Origin: Salvia splendens
Taxonomy: Eukaryota; Streptophyta; Magnoliopsida; Lamiales; Lamiaceae
Length of the DNA stretch: 64,000 bases
Assembly: GCF_004379255.2 (NCBI RefSeq)
Contig: NC_056041.1
Coordinates: 19,251,559-19,315,558 of the forward strand
Direction: 5' to 3'
Position numbers and translations under genes: made by a program. Shown one piece after another: positions 53,311 to 64,000 of this stretch. Under the pieces are notes generated by a model. The model made no database searches and was not told the origin of the DNA. It saw nothing but the letters and a program-made list of their open reading frames with translations. Each line of letters begins with the position of its first letter. Positions within the stretch are counted from its first letter, which is position 1.

Positions 53311-53930
53311 AAAAAAATAGAAATTGATTCATTCCCATAAGAAAATACTCGAAATTTAATTAATAGATACACATGCAAATCTAAGATTCAATAATATATC
53401 GACACGTATAACAGCTCAGATTCAAGAATCCAATTATCACACAGTCGTACATACGTACAAATGTACAATAGCTCAGATTCAAGAAACCAACGGGTGTGAG
53501 ACACGTAAATGTACAACACACAATTACAAATGCAGAAAGCAGCATTTGATTTCACATCTCTTTTGGCCTGTCTTTTTCTAACAAACAATCCAAAAATAGA
53601 TATTGTCTCTTGTTGTGAGTAGATGACAACACCGAAAGTTTTGTTTTTAGCTTACTTTAACAGTAGAGAAATGACAACACACAAGCTGTTTGTTTATTTT
53701 AAAATTAATTGATTTGAACAAGAAGCCTCATTGTCTGAACGCATTTCTTTAGATGATTCGAATTATTTCTCCTGCATTTTTGCCCAATCAATTTAATTTG
53801 CCCAAGCTCCTGTTACATTGTTTCTAGTTCAAGATATTCTCCTTGATTTGCGCTTCCTTTATTATTTCTTAATTGCTACATTGCGTTGGATATGTGGTAA
53901 CACAATGGAAAGAGCATCGATCGATGGTCA
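53311..53930. other. Unannotated AT-rich region
   Basis: The sequence agctcagattcaagaa is repeated at 53413 and 53471. No gene is recognised. Confidence 0.35.
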
Positions 53931-53934
53931 AGGA

Positions 53935-54722
53935 TTATATATATATATAGAGTCCCATTATTCACAAATCCACTCTTAAAGACCGAACCACCGAACCATA
54001 CCAAATTAGGGTTTTTAGATCTAGTTTTTTATGGATGAAAAACACAAATTTATCAATTATTTTCGCCTTCATCACGAGGCTATTTTAATTCATCCGAAGG
54101 TAAATAAGTCATACTAACACGTTACGAAGATTTAACTTCATTCCAGTAGGTTTTTACTTCATTCCAGTAGGTTTTTACTTCATTCCAGTAGGATTATTAC
54201 TTCATTCCAGTACGTAAATGCGGTTTCACCGTCGCGTGCCGTTCTTTCTCTCTACAATATCTATCACCACCGCCACAACGCTGATATGGTATAATAAACA
54301 CATGAAATGATGTAATAAATTATTGGAATGAAGTATGTGTAGAAGCATTTGAAGTCCTACTGGAATGAAGTAAAAACCTTATCCAATGAAGTAATAACGT
54401 TTCTGAATGAAGTAATAAACGCACTTGAATAAATTGCATTTTTTAATGTAAATAAAGTAAAAACTCAGGTCAATGAATTCAAATGAAACATATGTTGAAT
54501 CATTTCAAAACCTACTGGAAGAAAGTAAAAACATGTTGTAGTTTCAAGGTATTACATACGATTAATAAACCTATACAATGAAGTAAAATGGGCTTGTAAT
54601 GAAGACCGAAAAATTTACACAGCAGCACATCTCATAAAAAAAAATAGATCTAATGGCCCAGATTTGGTCTCTAGTTCGGTCTTTAAAATTGGTTCGACAT
54701 TGATCACAACTCTATATATATG
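53935..54722. mobile_element. (TA)n-flanked element with internal inverted and tandem repeats
   Basis: TA tracts bound it at both ends (tatatatatagagtccc ... gatcacaactctatatata), with termini that pair imperfectly. A second inverted pair lies inside (cttaaagaccgaacc against ggtctttaaaattggttcg). The interior alternates variants of ACTTCATTCCAGTAGG and its complement. It is non-coding. It resembles micron-type elements that insert at (TA)n microsatellites; this assignment is inferred. Confidence 0.55.
54134..54213. repeat. Tandem repeat of acttcattccagtagg, four units
   Basis: About 22-bp units. Inverted partners such as cctactggaatgaagtaaaa occur near 54357 and 54509, so the transcript could form hairpins. 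Confidence 0.8.
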
Positions 54723-55372
54723 AGAGCGTTATTCTCCTATTCATCCCTTAGATCATTTATTCTTCTTAATATGGGCCGTTAGATCTCATTCATCAACGAT
54801 CCAGATGATCTGCATTATTACACTATAATGGTACATTATTAGTCGGTGTGCATTATTCAACTGAAAATCTGCATTATTTTATTCATTGGATGAGGAAAAA
54901 ATGACGGTCAAGATTAAAAATCATACATATTAGACTATGTTTTCACGACATTCCGGACTCAACATGTGAAAAAACTCACATGTTGATGGAAGAATGAATG
55001 AAACGAAGAAGAGTTCATGCATGCTTTATTTTTTCACTTCTCTGCATTCACCCATTAATAATAGTTTTGGTTGTAATGGGAAGTTGCTGTGCAAATCAAC
55101 ACCATTGGATTAAAAGATCTAACGACCTCCGTTTGGCATTTGTTCTACGTTTAAGAATGGTTCTACGTTTAAGAATGGTTCTATCTTGATCACAATCATA
55201 TGATAACCCCTAAATATCATAATAACCCTATAACCAAATCTGGACCACACATATTTCTAATCATGCGGTTGAGATTCAAACTTAGATTTACTTCATAAAA
55301 AAAAGCGCGAGGTAAAACTGTCATTTATCTCATTTAATTTCTGAATTTCGCCAAATATCACGTAAAATGATA

Positions 55373-55735
55373 AAATGATAGGTTTATTGCATAGAATGAT
55401 AGTTTTGCCGGATAGAATGATACTCTGAGTTGATAAAATGATACCTTTAACTGACTGATAAAATGATAGGTTTATTGCATAGAATGATAGTTTTGGCGGA
55501 TAGAATGATACTCTGAGTTGATAAAATGATACTTTTGACTGACTGATAAAATGATAGGTTTATTGCATAGAATGATAGTTTTGCCGGATAGAATGACTCT
55601 GGGTTGATAAAATGATACTTTTGACTGACTGATAAAATGATAGGTTTATTGCATAGAATGATAGTTTTGCCGGATAGAATGATACTGTGAGTTGATAAAA
55701 TGATACTTTTAGCTTATAAATGTTAGGTTTACTGC
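55373..55735. repeat. Tandem array A, about 88-bp unit, four copies
   Basis: ggtttattgcatagaatg recurs at about 55381, 55469, 55558 and 55643. Each unit holds gttttgccggatagaatg and gttgataaaatgatac. Confidence 0.9.
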
Positions 55736-56530
55736 ATAAAATGATAGTTTTGCCGGATAGAATGATACTTTCAGCCGATAGAATGATAGTTTTGCCGGGT
55801 AGAATGATACTTTCAGCCGATAGAATGATAGGTATTTTTGGTGTATAAAATGACTTTTTTGTTTAATAAAATGATACTTTTACCTGATAAAATGATAATC
55901 TAAGCGGATAAAATGACAGTAACCTTATAAAAATGATAGTTTAGCTCAAGAAATTGCATATAAGCTGATAAAATGATACTTCAACGTGACAAAATGACAT
56001 AAAACTGATAAAATGATAGTTTTACCGGATAGAATGATACTTTCAGCCGATAGAATGATAGTTTTGCCGGGTAGAATGATACTTTCAGCCGATAGAATGA
56101 TAGGTATTTCTGGTGTATAAAATGACATTTTTGTATAATAAAATGATACTTTTACCTGATAAAATGATAATCTAAGCGGATAAAATGATAGTAACCTTAT
56201 AAAAATGATAGTTTAGCTGAAGAAATTGTATATAAGCTGATAAAATGATACTTTAATGTGACAAAATGACATAAAACTGATAAAATGATAGTTTTGCCGG
56301 ATAGAATGATACTTTCAGCCGATAGAATGATAGTTTTGCCGGGTAGAATGATACTTTCAGCCGATAGAATGATATGTATTTTTGGTGTATAAAATGACAT
56401 TTTTGTTTAATAAAATGATACTTTTACCTGATAAAATGATAATCTAAGCGGATAAAATGACAGTAACCTTATAAAAATGATACTCTGAGTTGATAAAATG
56501 ATACGTTTACTGCTTTGTAGGTTTGTATAT
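55736..56530. repeat. Tandem array B, 272-bp unit, nearly three copies
   Basis: tcagccgatagaatgatag recurs at about 55771, 56043 and 56315, exactly 272 bases apart. Each unit includes gataatctaagcggataaaa and ccttataaaaatgata. Confidence 0.9.
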
Positions 56531-56550
56531 TATGTATTGTACCGATTATA

Positions 56551-56822
56551 TTAGGTTTATTGCATAGAATGATAGTTTTGCCGGATAGAATGATACTCTG
56601 AGTTGATAAAATGATAAAATGATAGGTTTATTGCATAGAATGATAGTTTTGCCGGATAGAATGATACTCTGAGTTGATAAAATGATACTTTTGACTGTCT
56701 GATAAAATGATAAAATGATATATGTTAGGTTTATTGCATAGAATGATAGTTTTGCCGGATAGAATGATACTCTGAGTTGATAAAATGATACTTTTGACTG
56801 ACTGATAAAATGATAAAATGAG
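56551..56822. repeat. Tandem array A, second block
   Basis: Three further copies of the array A unit lie on the right side of array B, so the two blocks of A bracket B. Confidence 0.85.
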
Positions 56823-57013
56823 CGAAATTCAGAAATTAAATAAGCGAAATTTGGATACATAAATTTTATCATGAGCGAAATGACATATTTACCCCCGCGC
56901 TTTTTTTTATGAAGTAAATCTAAGTTTGAATCTAGACCACATGATTTTAAAAATGTGTGGTCCAGATTTAGTTATAGGGTTATTACGGAAATTGGGGTTA
57001 TCATTATAATGCA

Positions 57014-57323
57014 CCCATATATATATATATATATATAGGGTTTTGATCTATGCAAAACCAAATTTAAATACAGAAACGCAAAACAGTGTCATGCCAAGCA
57101 CATTTTTAGGTCATAGTTAGTTTATTTTTAGGTCATACTAACGAAGTATGACCTAAAATGATCTTAACATGACATTAAACTCAAATTTTATAATATGACA
57201 TAAAACTGCTTAATTATGACCTTCCGTGTTTTGTGTTAATTATTGACCATTAGATCATCTAATCCTATGGCTGAGATTTGGGCTGCATTTCTGGATTTAA
57301 ACACATACTTATTTTGATCATCT

Positions 57324-57361
<38 letters not shown>
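57014..57361. mobile_element. (TA)n-flanked element
   Basis: The ends tatatagggttttgatc and gatcatctccctatata are imperfect inverted repeats with TA tracts outside. The interior has an inverted pair around taggtcatactaacg and cgaagtatgacctaaa. It is non-coding. Confidence 0.6.
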
Positions 57362-57387
<26 letters not shown>

Positions 57388-57729
57388 GATAACGTTATAA
57401 TGCTAACTAATTTCCAATGCACAACTAAGAACTATCTCAACTTTGTAGGTTAAAAATATCTAAATAAAGATAAGTTTATCAACAAAATTTTTTTGTTGAT
57501 AAACTTATGTCATTGTGTTGACATGTAAATTTACATATCAACATAAGGACATAAGTTTCCAACACAAAATTATGTTGTAACTTATATCATTAGGTTGATA
57601 TTTTTAATATAGAAAGTTCGAGATGGTTCTAAATCTGTACGAAAATTAGATATTTTATTTTATCATGCACATCCCTACATACATATAATATTATACATAG
57701 AATTTAGTATGAAAAAGTTTAGAAAGTCA

Positions 57730-57765
<36 letters not shown>
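57329..57765. repeat. TA/GA microsatellites enclosing another candidate (TA)n-flanked element
   Basis: (TA)n at 57329-57361 passes into (GA)n to ~57387. A further TA tract lies at about 57730-57764. Between them, gataagtttatcaac and gttgataaacttatg form a hairpin with a T-rich loop. No gene is present. Confidence 0.55.
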
Positions 57766-57767
<2 letters not shown>

Positions 57768-58199
57768 TCTTAATCCTCTGAGACCACCATTTAGATCGTA
57801 AGATGGATGGGGTCTCAATTTAATGACTTCAAATCAGTTTGTTAATTCATAAATATCAATTAGGGTAGAAATGGATTTTGAAATAAAACACTTTTGTAAA
57901 AGGGTATTGATAAATTCACAAAAATTGTATGTACAAAATTGGATATTTTAGGTATTTTACATTTATAATAAATTTATGATAATTACTTAATTTAACGTAT
58001 TAAATAATTAGCCTTCAATGCTATTTAGGAAAAATAAGTTTTCCGTAATCTATATTTACACATTTATGAAGGATTTAGTAATCAATTCCATAGAAACATA
58101 CATTAATTGCATAATTTTTTCTACTAATAAAAAGGACTGCATCATGTATACGTAATTTTTAGTGTTAATCATCAAAATAAAAAATATTAGTATTTTGTA
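57766..58199. other. Unannotated AT-rich region
   Basis: It starts ggtcttaatcctctgagacc, possibly the terminus of yet another (TA)n-associated element with no visible right end. No gene is seen. Confidence 0.35.
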
Positions 58200-59590
58200 T
58201 CTAATTTTTATTATTAAATAATAATTCTTAAAATTTTAACTTACAAATGGCTATATGCCTATATACATAATTTCTAAGTGTCATAATCCAACAATTGAAT
58301 CATAGTCATTCACATCCAATTATTTTATTATTAAGTAATTTTTTAATTTCTAAATATGAATGAAAATACATGCATATATACTTGATTTGTGCTAACATCA
58401 AATGAAATAATCATAGTCTTCACATCTAATTATTTTATTATTATAATTTTTAAAATCTCAAGTTATAAAAATGACTACATAATTATATACATAATTTCTT
58501 AGTGTTATTATCCAACGAAATACTAATAATATATTCGCATCTAGTTATTACTATTAATAAACAATTCTTAAAATTTTAAGTTATAAAACAACTACATGCA
58601 TATATACTTAATTTCTTCGTGTTATTATCTAAAACTTTATTCATAGTCATTTACATCCAATTATTTGTTATTGAAAATTTTATAAAAATGACTACATGCA
58701 TATATACTTAATTTCTTTGTGTTACCATCAAACAAAATAATCATAATCATTCACATCAAATTATTTTATTATTAAATAATTTTATAATTCTATGTTATAA
58801 AAATGAATACATGCATATATACTTAATTTCTAAATTATAAAAATGGTTCTTAGTGCTACCATCAAACAAAATAATCATAGTCGTTCATTTCCATTTATTT
58901 TATTAAAAATAATTTTTACAATTTCAAGTTACTAACAAATAACTATTCCTACATGATTATATACTTAATTTCTTAGTGTTATCATCCAACAACTACATGG
59001 ATATTGACTTAATTTCTTAGTGTTATTATCCAACAGTTTAATCATACTCATTTAAATTTGGATTATTTTACTATTAAATAACTTCTAAAATTTTGAATTA
59101 TAAAAATTACTACATGCATATAAATACATAATTTCTTAGTGTTAACATCAAATGAAATAATCATAGTCATTCACATCCAATTATTTATTGTTAAATAATT
59201 TTAAAATTCCAAGTTATAAAACGACTACATGCATATACACGTACTTTCTTAGTGTTATCATCAAACAAACTAATCATAGTCATTCACATCAATTTTTTCA
59301 TCATTAAATAAATTTTAAAATTCCAAGTTATAAAAACGACTACATGGATATATACACTTACTTTCTTAATGTTATCATCAAATAAAATAATCACAGGCAT
59401 TCACATCAATCGAAATAATCATAGTTATTCATATACAGTTATCTTATTATTAAATGATTTTTAAAATTTTAAATAATCATAATTGTTCATATTTAATTAT
59501 TTTATCACTGTAAAATTCTAAATTGTAAGTTAAATATTTTTTAAAATTTTAAATAATCATAGCTATTCCATATTCGCATCAAATAATATA
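58200..59590. repeat. Diverged tandem array, unit about 100-115 bp, roughly eleven copies
   Basis: Each unit carries variants of ctacatgcatatatactt, aatttcttagtgttatcatc, aatcatagtcattcacatc and attattaaataattttaaa. Clear unit starts lie near 58592, 58692, 58807, 59110, 59225 and 59340. Edge units are degraded. It is very AT-rich and non-coding. Confidence 0.82.
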
Positions 59591-61354
59591 TTTTTTGTAA
59601 ACATAAATTTATATAAGAAATTAATTTAAAATTATTAAATAATTATATTTCCAATCTATTTTTGAATTGTTTAAGTGAAATTTAAAAAATCAGAAATAAT
59701 TGCACCCTAAGCTATAATTACAAGTAGATGGAATAAAATGACTAGGCAAAAACAATTAGATACAACACTATTAAAATCGGCTACCAAAATTTATTAGTAT
59801 ACTTCAATTTATGAAAATTTCTCTAAATAAATGGCTCCATTTTGTTGCATTGTTTATTCATATTTTTTTCCGATTTCCATATATAATCATGTAATTGGTA
59901 GGGATTTAACTTAACAAATATAACATAAAGGGTAATCAAGTAAAGGAATAAGTAATTTATAAGAAAATCGGTTTAAATAAAAATCAGTTTAAAATTTAAG
60001 GGCATTTTGTGTATACGATTTTTGTTAATTTATCTTTATTCTTTGTAAAATGTGGCTATAAAACAAAAACTTGCATCACACATAGGAAATGAATGCAAAA
60101 GGTTGAAGAACGTCTCTATAAAAGGGAACCACCAAGTTATTTTTAAGTGCAATTCTTTACCAATTCACGAGTCCAAATTTAAATAAGGTTATTAGCGGGT
60201 AATATCATGCATCAATTAGAAATATTATTTTTGTTCCCAAAACTTCAATGCTGGTAAATAGATTCACAAACTTACCTAGGGTTGTCAATTAGTACACAAT
60301 TGACAAATTCTTCTAAATTTAAACCATGTGACAATGAAGTCCATGGCATTTGATAATCCATGACAATTACCTCCTAGGGTCTTAATTCTTCCCCTTTTAT
60401 AACAACAATAACCATGGCATCCGATACTGACCGACACTATCACCAACGGCCTTCACCGATGACATCCATGTCCACGTACACATTCCGACGAGCCATGTAA
60501 GCTAATTTTGACACCTCATCAAATGGGAGTGTAATTGATAACCGTAGGTAAGTTCGTGGTACTATTTTCCTAACTTTTACATATTAAATGTTAGTGTTAG
60601 TATTATTTTTTTAAATAATTGATTTTTATAAATAATTATATATATAATTTAGAAACTAGTAAAGCCGGCCGGCCACTGATTTTTCCGATCAATACCGGCT
60701 CCATAGTTTGACAATTTTTTAGTTGAAACCAGATTGGCAATTCCCTTGGTTGATTATGATTTTCGAAAGTTGTTCACATTACCACGATAATGTGATGACT
60801 AATTAGAAAAATCTTTTGACCACAGAAATTTATTTAAGCCAATAAATATAGTGACTTGGTCCACTTTCAACTGTAAAGAGCAGTATCAGACACAAATTGA
60901 AACCTTATTATCACGTGTGATTCACGAAAACGTAAATAGGTGATCAAATTAATCATCATTATCTCTTTTATTAGGATGATAAATGTGATAAGTATGCATT
61001 CGCTTTTTCAATCTTTTTTCCTTATTAATTTGTCGGTTATATGCTTCAATCGCTCTTTCTTTCTTTTTTTCCTTATTAATAGTATTAATTGTCGGTTATT
61101 CTGTCTTGGTCCTTGGAGAGCTGTGGCGTTACGTGACTAATTTGTCGACAAGATTAATTAATTAAGTTAATTTTACATGCACTTGTAATTATAATAAAAA
61201 CAAACACGTGTGACAAAATAAGCATGCAAACAAAAATAGCTGTCAGGCGGTACAGTGCCAGGCAATGAAGTGACATAGTCGAGTAAATATTTCTCTATGA
61301 AGAGGTTATTTACATTTTTAAAATAAAAAAAAAACAGCTAGATACTTTGTTTGA
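59591..61354. other. Unannotated AT-rich region
   Basis: No gene, clear transposon boundary or RNA gene is recognised. A short GC-rich palindrome (ccggccggcc) lies near 60666. Confidence 0.4.
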
Positions 61355-61357
61355 TTA

Positions 61358-63202
61358 GAGCATCTCCAATGGCGGCGTCGGCACCGGCACACCGATTTTT
61401 TACGGACGCCGGTGCTGACGCCGAACCATTGCAGCCGGCGTCGGCGAAATCGGCGTCAAAATCGGCGTGCCCACGCCGATTCTTGGGCTGACGCCGATCC
61501 GCACGGCGCCATTGTAGGCCACGGATCGGCGTCATACCGGCGTCAGATTTTTAATTTTTATTTATTTTTCGAAACACTATACGTACGCGCTTTGGACGTC
61601 ATTTTCATTCGCACCACTTGTTTTAACGAGTATTCTCTCTATCTTAATTTCTGTACAAGATCAACAACGAGAAATGAGTAATGCCGGTGGTAGTGGTGGT
61701 GGCCGTGGTGGGGATGCTGATGAGTACGAGCGTATGATGAACGAAGAGCTAGATACCTATACGAGCCGTGAGGTTGATCGATGGCTGCAGAGTTATATGC
61801 AGCCGGCGGTACCTCGCCCACGACCAGTTGTCCACCGTCGAGAAGTGGTTGATCGTGATCATTTAGCTGCACATCAGCGCCTGTTCACAGATTACTTCGC
61901 AGAGGAGCCGCGTTTTAAGGCCAACCATTTCAGGCGTCGTTTTAGGATGAGGCGGGACTTGTTTATTCGTATTGTTAACGCTTGGGAGCATCGATATCTG
62001 TATTTCCGCTTCAGGCACGATGCGGCTGGCAGACCCGGCCACACCCCTATTCAAAAGTGCACTGCGACAATCAGGCAGTTGGCCTACTGGACTTCGGCAG
62101 ACATGTGGGACGAATACCCCCACATCGGTGAGACGACTGCCATTGAATGTATGAAGTATTTCTGTCAGGGCGTGATTAAAGTATTCAGTGATTAGTATCT
62201 CCGAAAGCCTACCCCCGAAGATTGTCGGGATCTGCTGAGGATGCACGGGGATCAGCATGGGTTCTCCGGAATGTTAGGCAGCATAGATTGTATGCATTGG
62301 GAGTGGAAGAACTGTCCCGCTGCCTGGAAGGAGTTCTACACAATCGGCTACAAGGGAAAGAATCCCACGATGATCCTCGAGGCTGTAGCTGCTTACCGGC
62401 TGTGGATTTGGCATGCGTATTTTGGGATAGCCGGTTCGAACAACGACCTAAACGTCCTCAACTCGTCGCCCCTTTTCAACGAGCAGTGCCAGGGCGTCGG
62501 TCCGGCCATCAGTTTTGTCGCCAACGGCAACCAGCATGATATGGGCTACTACTTGGCGGATGGGATATACCCTAGGTGGCCCGTCTTTGTGAAGACGATC
62601 CGGTGCGCATCAGATGCAAAGAAGGCCTACTTTGCGACGCGGCAAGAGTCGGCGCGAAAGGACGTGGAGCGCGCATTTGGTGTGCTTCAGGCTCGATGGG
62701 CTCCAGTTAAGGGACCAACGCGTTTGTGGAATGTCGACTGCATTGCTGATATAATGTACGCCTGTATTATCATGCACAACATGATTGTCGAAGATGAAGG
62801 TGTACAACTGACTAATTGGGCCAACGACGATATTGAAGCAGGTCCAAGCCACGGCGTCGCCGCCGCCAACGTACGAGGTGGGGTACCTCACGATGAAGAG
62901 GCCCTCCTCCAAGCACATGCCGACATGCGTGAAACGGATGCTCATATTCGACTCCAAAAGGATTTAATTGAAGAGTTGTGGGCGCGGAGGATTGCAAGGC
63001 GTTAGTATATTTTCGCGTATATGTGTCGTATATTTAATTCCGTATTTTGTGTGATTTTTAATTGTTTGTTTTTCATAATTGAGTGATGTGGCTGGGCTAT
63101 TGCATGTCCAGATGGTGTGGTAGGAGGATTTTAGTGCTGATGATGTGGCAGTGGCAAAGCTATGGGAGGGCTATTGCATGTCCAGAACCACTGGAGATAC
63201 TC
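61358..63202 (+). mobile_element. PIF/Harbinger DNA transposon
   Basis: The TTA target duplication is at 61355-61357 and 63203-63205. The inverted ends are gagcatctccaatgg and ccactggagatactc. It is 1,845 bp with a single transposase gene. The second, Myb-like gene of autonomous PIF/Harbinger elements is absent. Near the right end tgggctattgcatgtccaga is repeated with a near copy about 74 bases later. Confidence 0.92.
61674..63005 (+). pseudogene. PIF/Harbinger transposase with one in-frame stop
   Basis: The frame opens at ATG 61674 (MSNAGGSGGGRGG) and reads to TAG at 62193-62195. It continues in the same frame to TAG at 63003-63005: 442 sense codons in all, the usual family length. The catalytic triad is present: Asp in GSIDCMHW, Asp in AGSNNDLNVL and Glu in KDVERAFGVLQ. 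LADGIYPRWPVFVKTI and ACIIMHNMIVEDE are also diagnostic of the plant DDE_4-type transposase. Everything else appears intact, so the premature TAG is probably recent, or is read through. The encoded enzyme would excise and integrate the element at TTA sites in the nucleus. Confidence 0.92.
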
Positions 63203-63205
63203 TTA

Positions 63206-63534
63206 GGTTAGATTGAAGCTTTTCTATCACAATATGTTGTCCTACATGTTTTCATGTTTCAACTTATATTTTTCTCGTACTTGTAATTGACATCATGTGT
63301 ACATCATAAACCTTTTTTTTTCTCGTATTTAAAAATAAGAACAATGCATTACCTTTAAAACCTTAAATTAATCAACTTGGGACCATGAAAATCTATTAAC
63401 TTAGGGAGTTATTGTTATATTGAATTTTTAATTTAAAGAGTGTATACAGTTTTCGATTTTAGCAGTATATTGTTTTGAGAAAGTTGCTGTGAGGAAAAAT
63501 TTCAATTAAATTAAATTGAATAGATTCAAGCATA
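63206..63534. other. Unannotated AT-rich region
   Basis: Nothing is recognised here. Confidence 0.35.
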
Positions 63535-63787
63535 CACTTCCTCCGTTACATAGAAATATAAGCAATGAATATGGCACGGAAATTAATACAAGTTTGGTAA
63601 AACAAGAGTGATGACTAGAATAATATGGTAAAATAAGAGAGATAAAGAGAACGGTAGTTAAAGTCGTGTTAGTGGACAGTGATACCTATATTATTAAATT
63701 GATATAACTTTTCAAAAATGGAATGCATGTATTTTTATGGGACAGATGAAAATGTTAAGTGCACATATTTTTATGTGATAGAGGGAG
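63535..63787. mobile_element. Stowaway-like MITE
   Basis: The left end acttcctccgttacatagaa pairs with the right end ttttatgtgatagagggag. TA lies on both sides. About 250 bp. Confidence 0.65.
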
Positions 63788-63887
63788 TATGTTTCATTGA
63801 ATAGATTCAGTTTATTTTCAATTTGTATTTGGTTATTTTTTAGGTGAAAACAATAATTTTGTTTAAAATAATATTACTTCTATAATA

Positions 63888-64000
63888 CTCCCTCCATCCG
63901 TGAATAGGAGTCCCATTTATTTCGGCACAGATTTTAAGAAATTTTAAGATAAAGTGGGTAGAAGAAAATTAGTGGAATATGAGTCTTACTTGTATATATT
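63888..64000. mobile_element. Stowaway-like MITE, cut by the window end
   Basis: It begins ctccctccatccgtgaatag after TA. The motif ggcacagattttaagaaat is typical of this family. The right end lies outside the window. Confidence 0.6.

Larger units (their letters stand above)
55200..57004. mobile_element. TIR-bounded element filled with minisatellite
   Basis: Inverted arms of about 150-190 bp start atgataacccc and end ggggttatcat. They share aaatctggaccacaca, gattcaaacttagattt and tgaatttcgc in inverted orientation. Nearly the whole interior is built of short units ending in AATGATA, organised into two higher-order families. There is no coding capacity and no clear TSD. It is best described as a foldback-type element with a satellite core. 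Confidence 0.7.
54712..57030. mobile_element. (TA)n-flanked element interrupted by a satellite-filled TIR element
   Basis: The left end tatatatgagagcgttat pairs imperfectly with the right end ataatgcacccatatata. Left sequence to ttgatcacaatcat resumes at about 57004 after the insertion. The 3' terminus ttgatcacaa is shared with the element at 53935. Confidence 0.5.

Noticed and set aside
55373..56822. CRISPR-like array
   Set aside because: Repeats are contiguous minisatellite units without unique spacers, in a plant genome, with no cas genes.

Overview
This window is plant nuclear DNA, probably from a eudicot. Evidence: split genes with GT-AG introns, a plant sorbitol dehydrogenase, a plant-specific CCCH/WD40 gene, a DREB-type AP2/ERF gene, plant Ty1/copia and Ty3/gypsy chromovirus retrotransposons, and many MITEs. 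The species cannot be fixed from the sequence; an asterid such as a member of the Lamiales is a guess. Nothing prokaryotic is present: no operons, no CRISPR array.

Host genes are few. At 2939-5053 (+) lies an apparently intact six-exon NAD-dependent sorbitol dehydrogenase gene. Converging on it from 10170 to 5520 (-) is a nine-exon ZFWD-type gene (two CCCH zinc fingers plus WD40 repeats). Its exons are well conserved, but it carries two apparent 2-nt deletions that break the frame. A single-exon DREB/ERF gene lies at 27824-28390 (-), and a truncated, frameshifted paralogue fragment lies at 24345-24463 (-). No pathway links these genes.

The rest is a nest of mobile elements, many delimited here by exact target site duplications (TSDs). 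1-2483: a long-TIR element containing a Pack-MULE (825-1984, 9-bp TSD) that carries a piece of a DOMON-domain gene. 10361-16367: a hAT element (8-bp TSD) with a dead transposase, itself split by a 1,538-bp solo LTR (5-bp TSD). 16839-17782: a MULE-like non-autonomous element with a SINE-like insert. 18566-23348: a copia element with visually identical LTRs and an intact polyprotein. 23842-27525: a MITE cluster, including a MITE within a MITE. 29331-35486: a young chromovirus whose polyprotein ends inside its own LTR. 37640-38350: a dead PIF/Harbinger transposase. 40265-51034: an old, broken Tekay/Del-like gypsy element with 2.6-kb LTRs.

51-60 kb has no recognisable gene and is the most unusual part. 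It holds a nested foldback structure (51310-52340), SINE-like units, and a run of short elements separated by (TA)n tracts (53935-57765). One of these harbours a TIR-bounded, satellite-filled element (55200-57004). A diverged tandem array of about 115-bp units follows (58200-59590). 61358-63202 is a PIF/Harbinger element with a TTA TSD, whose transposase is interrupted by a single stop codon.
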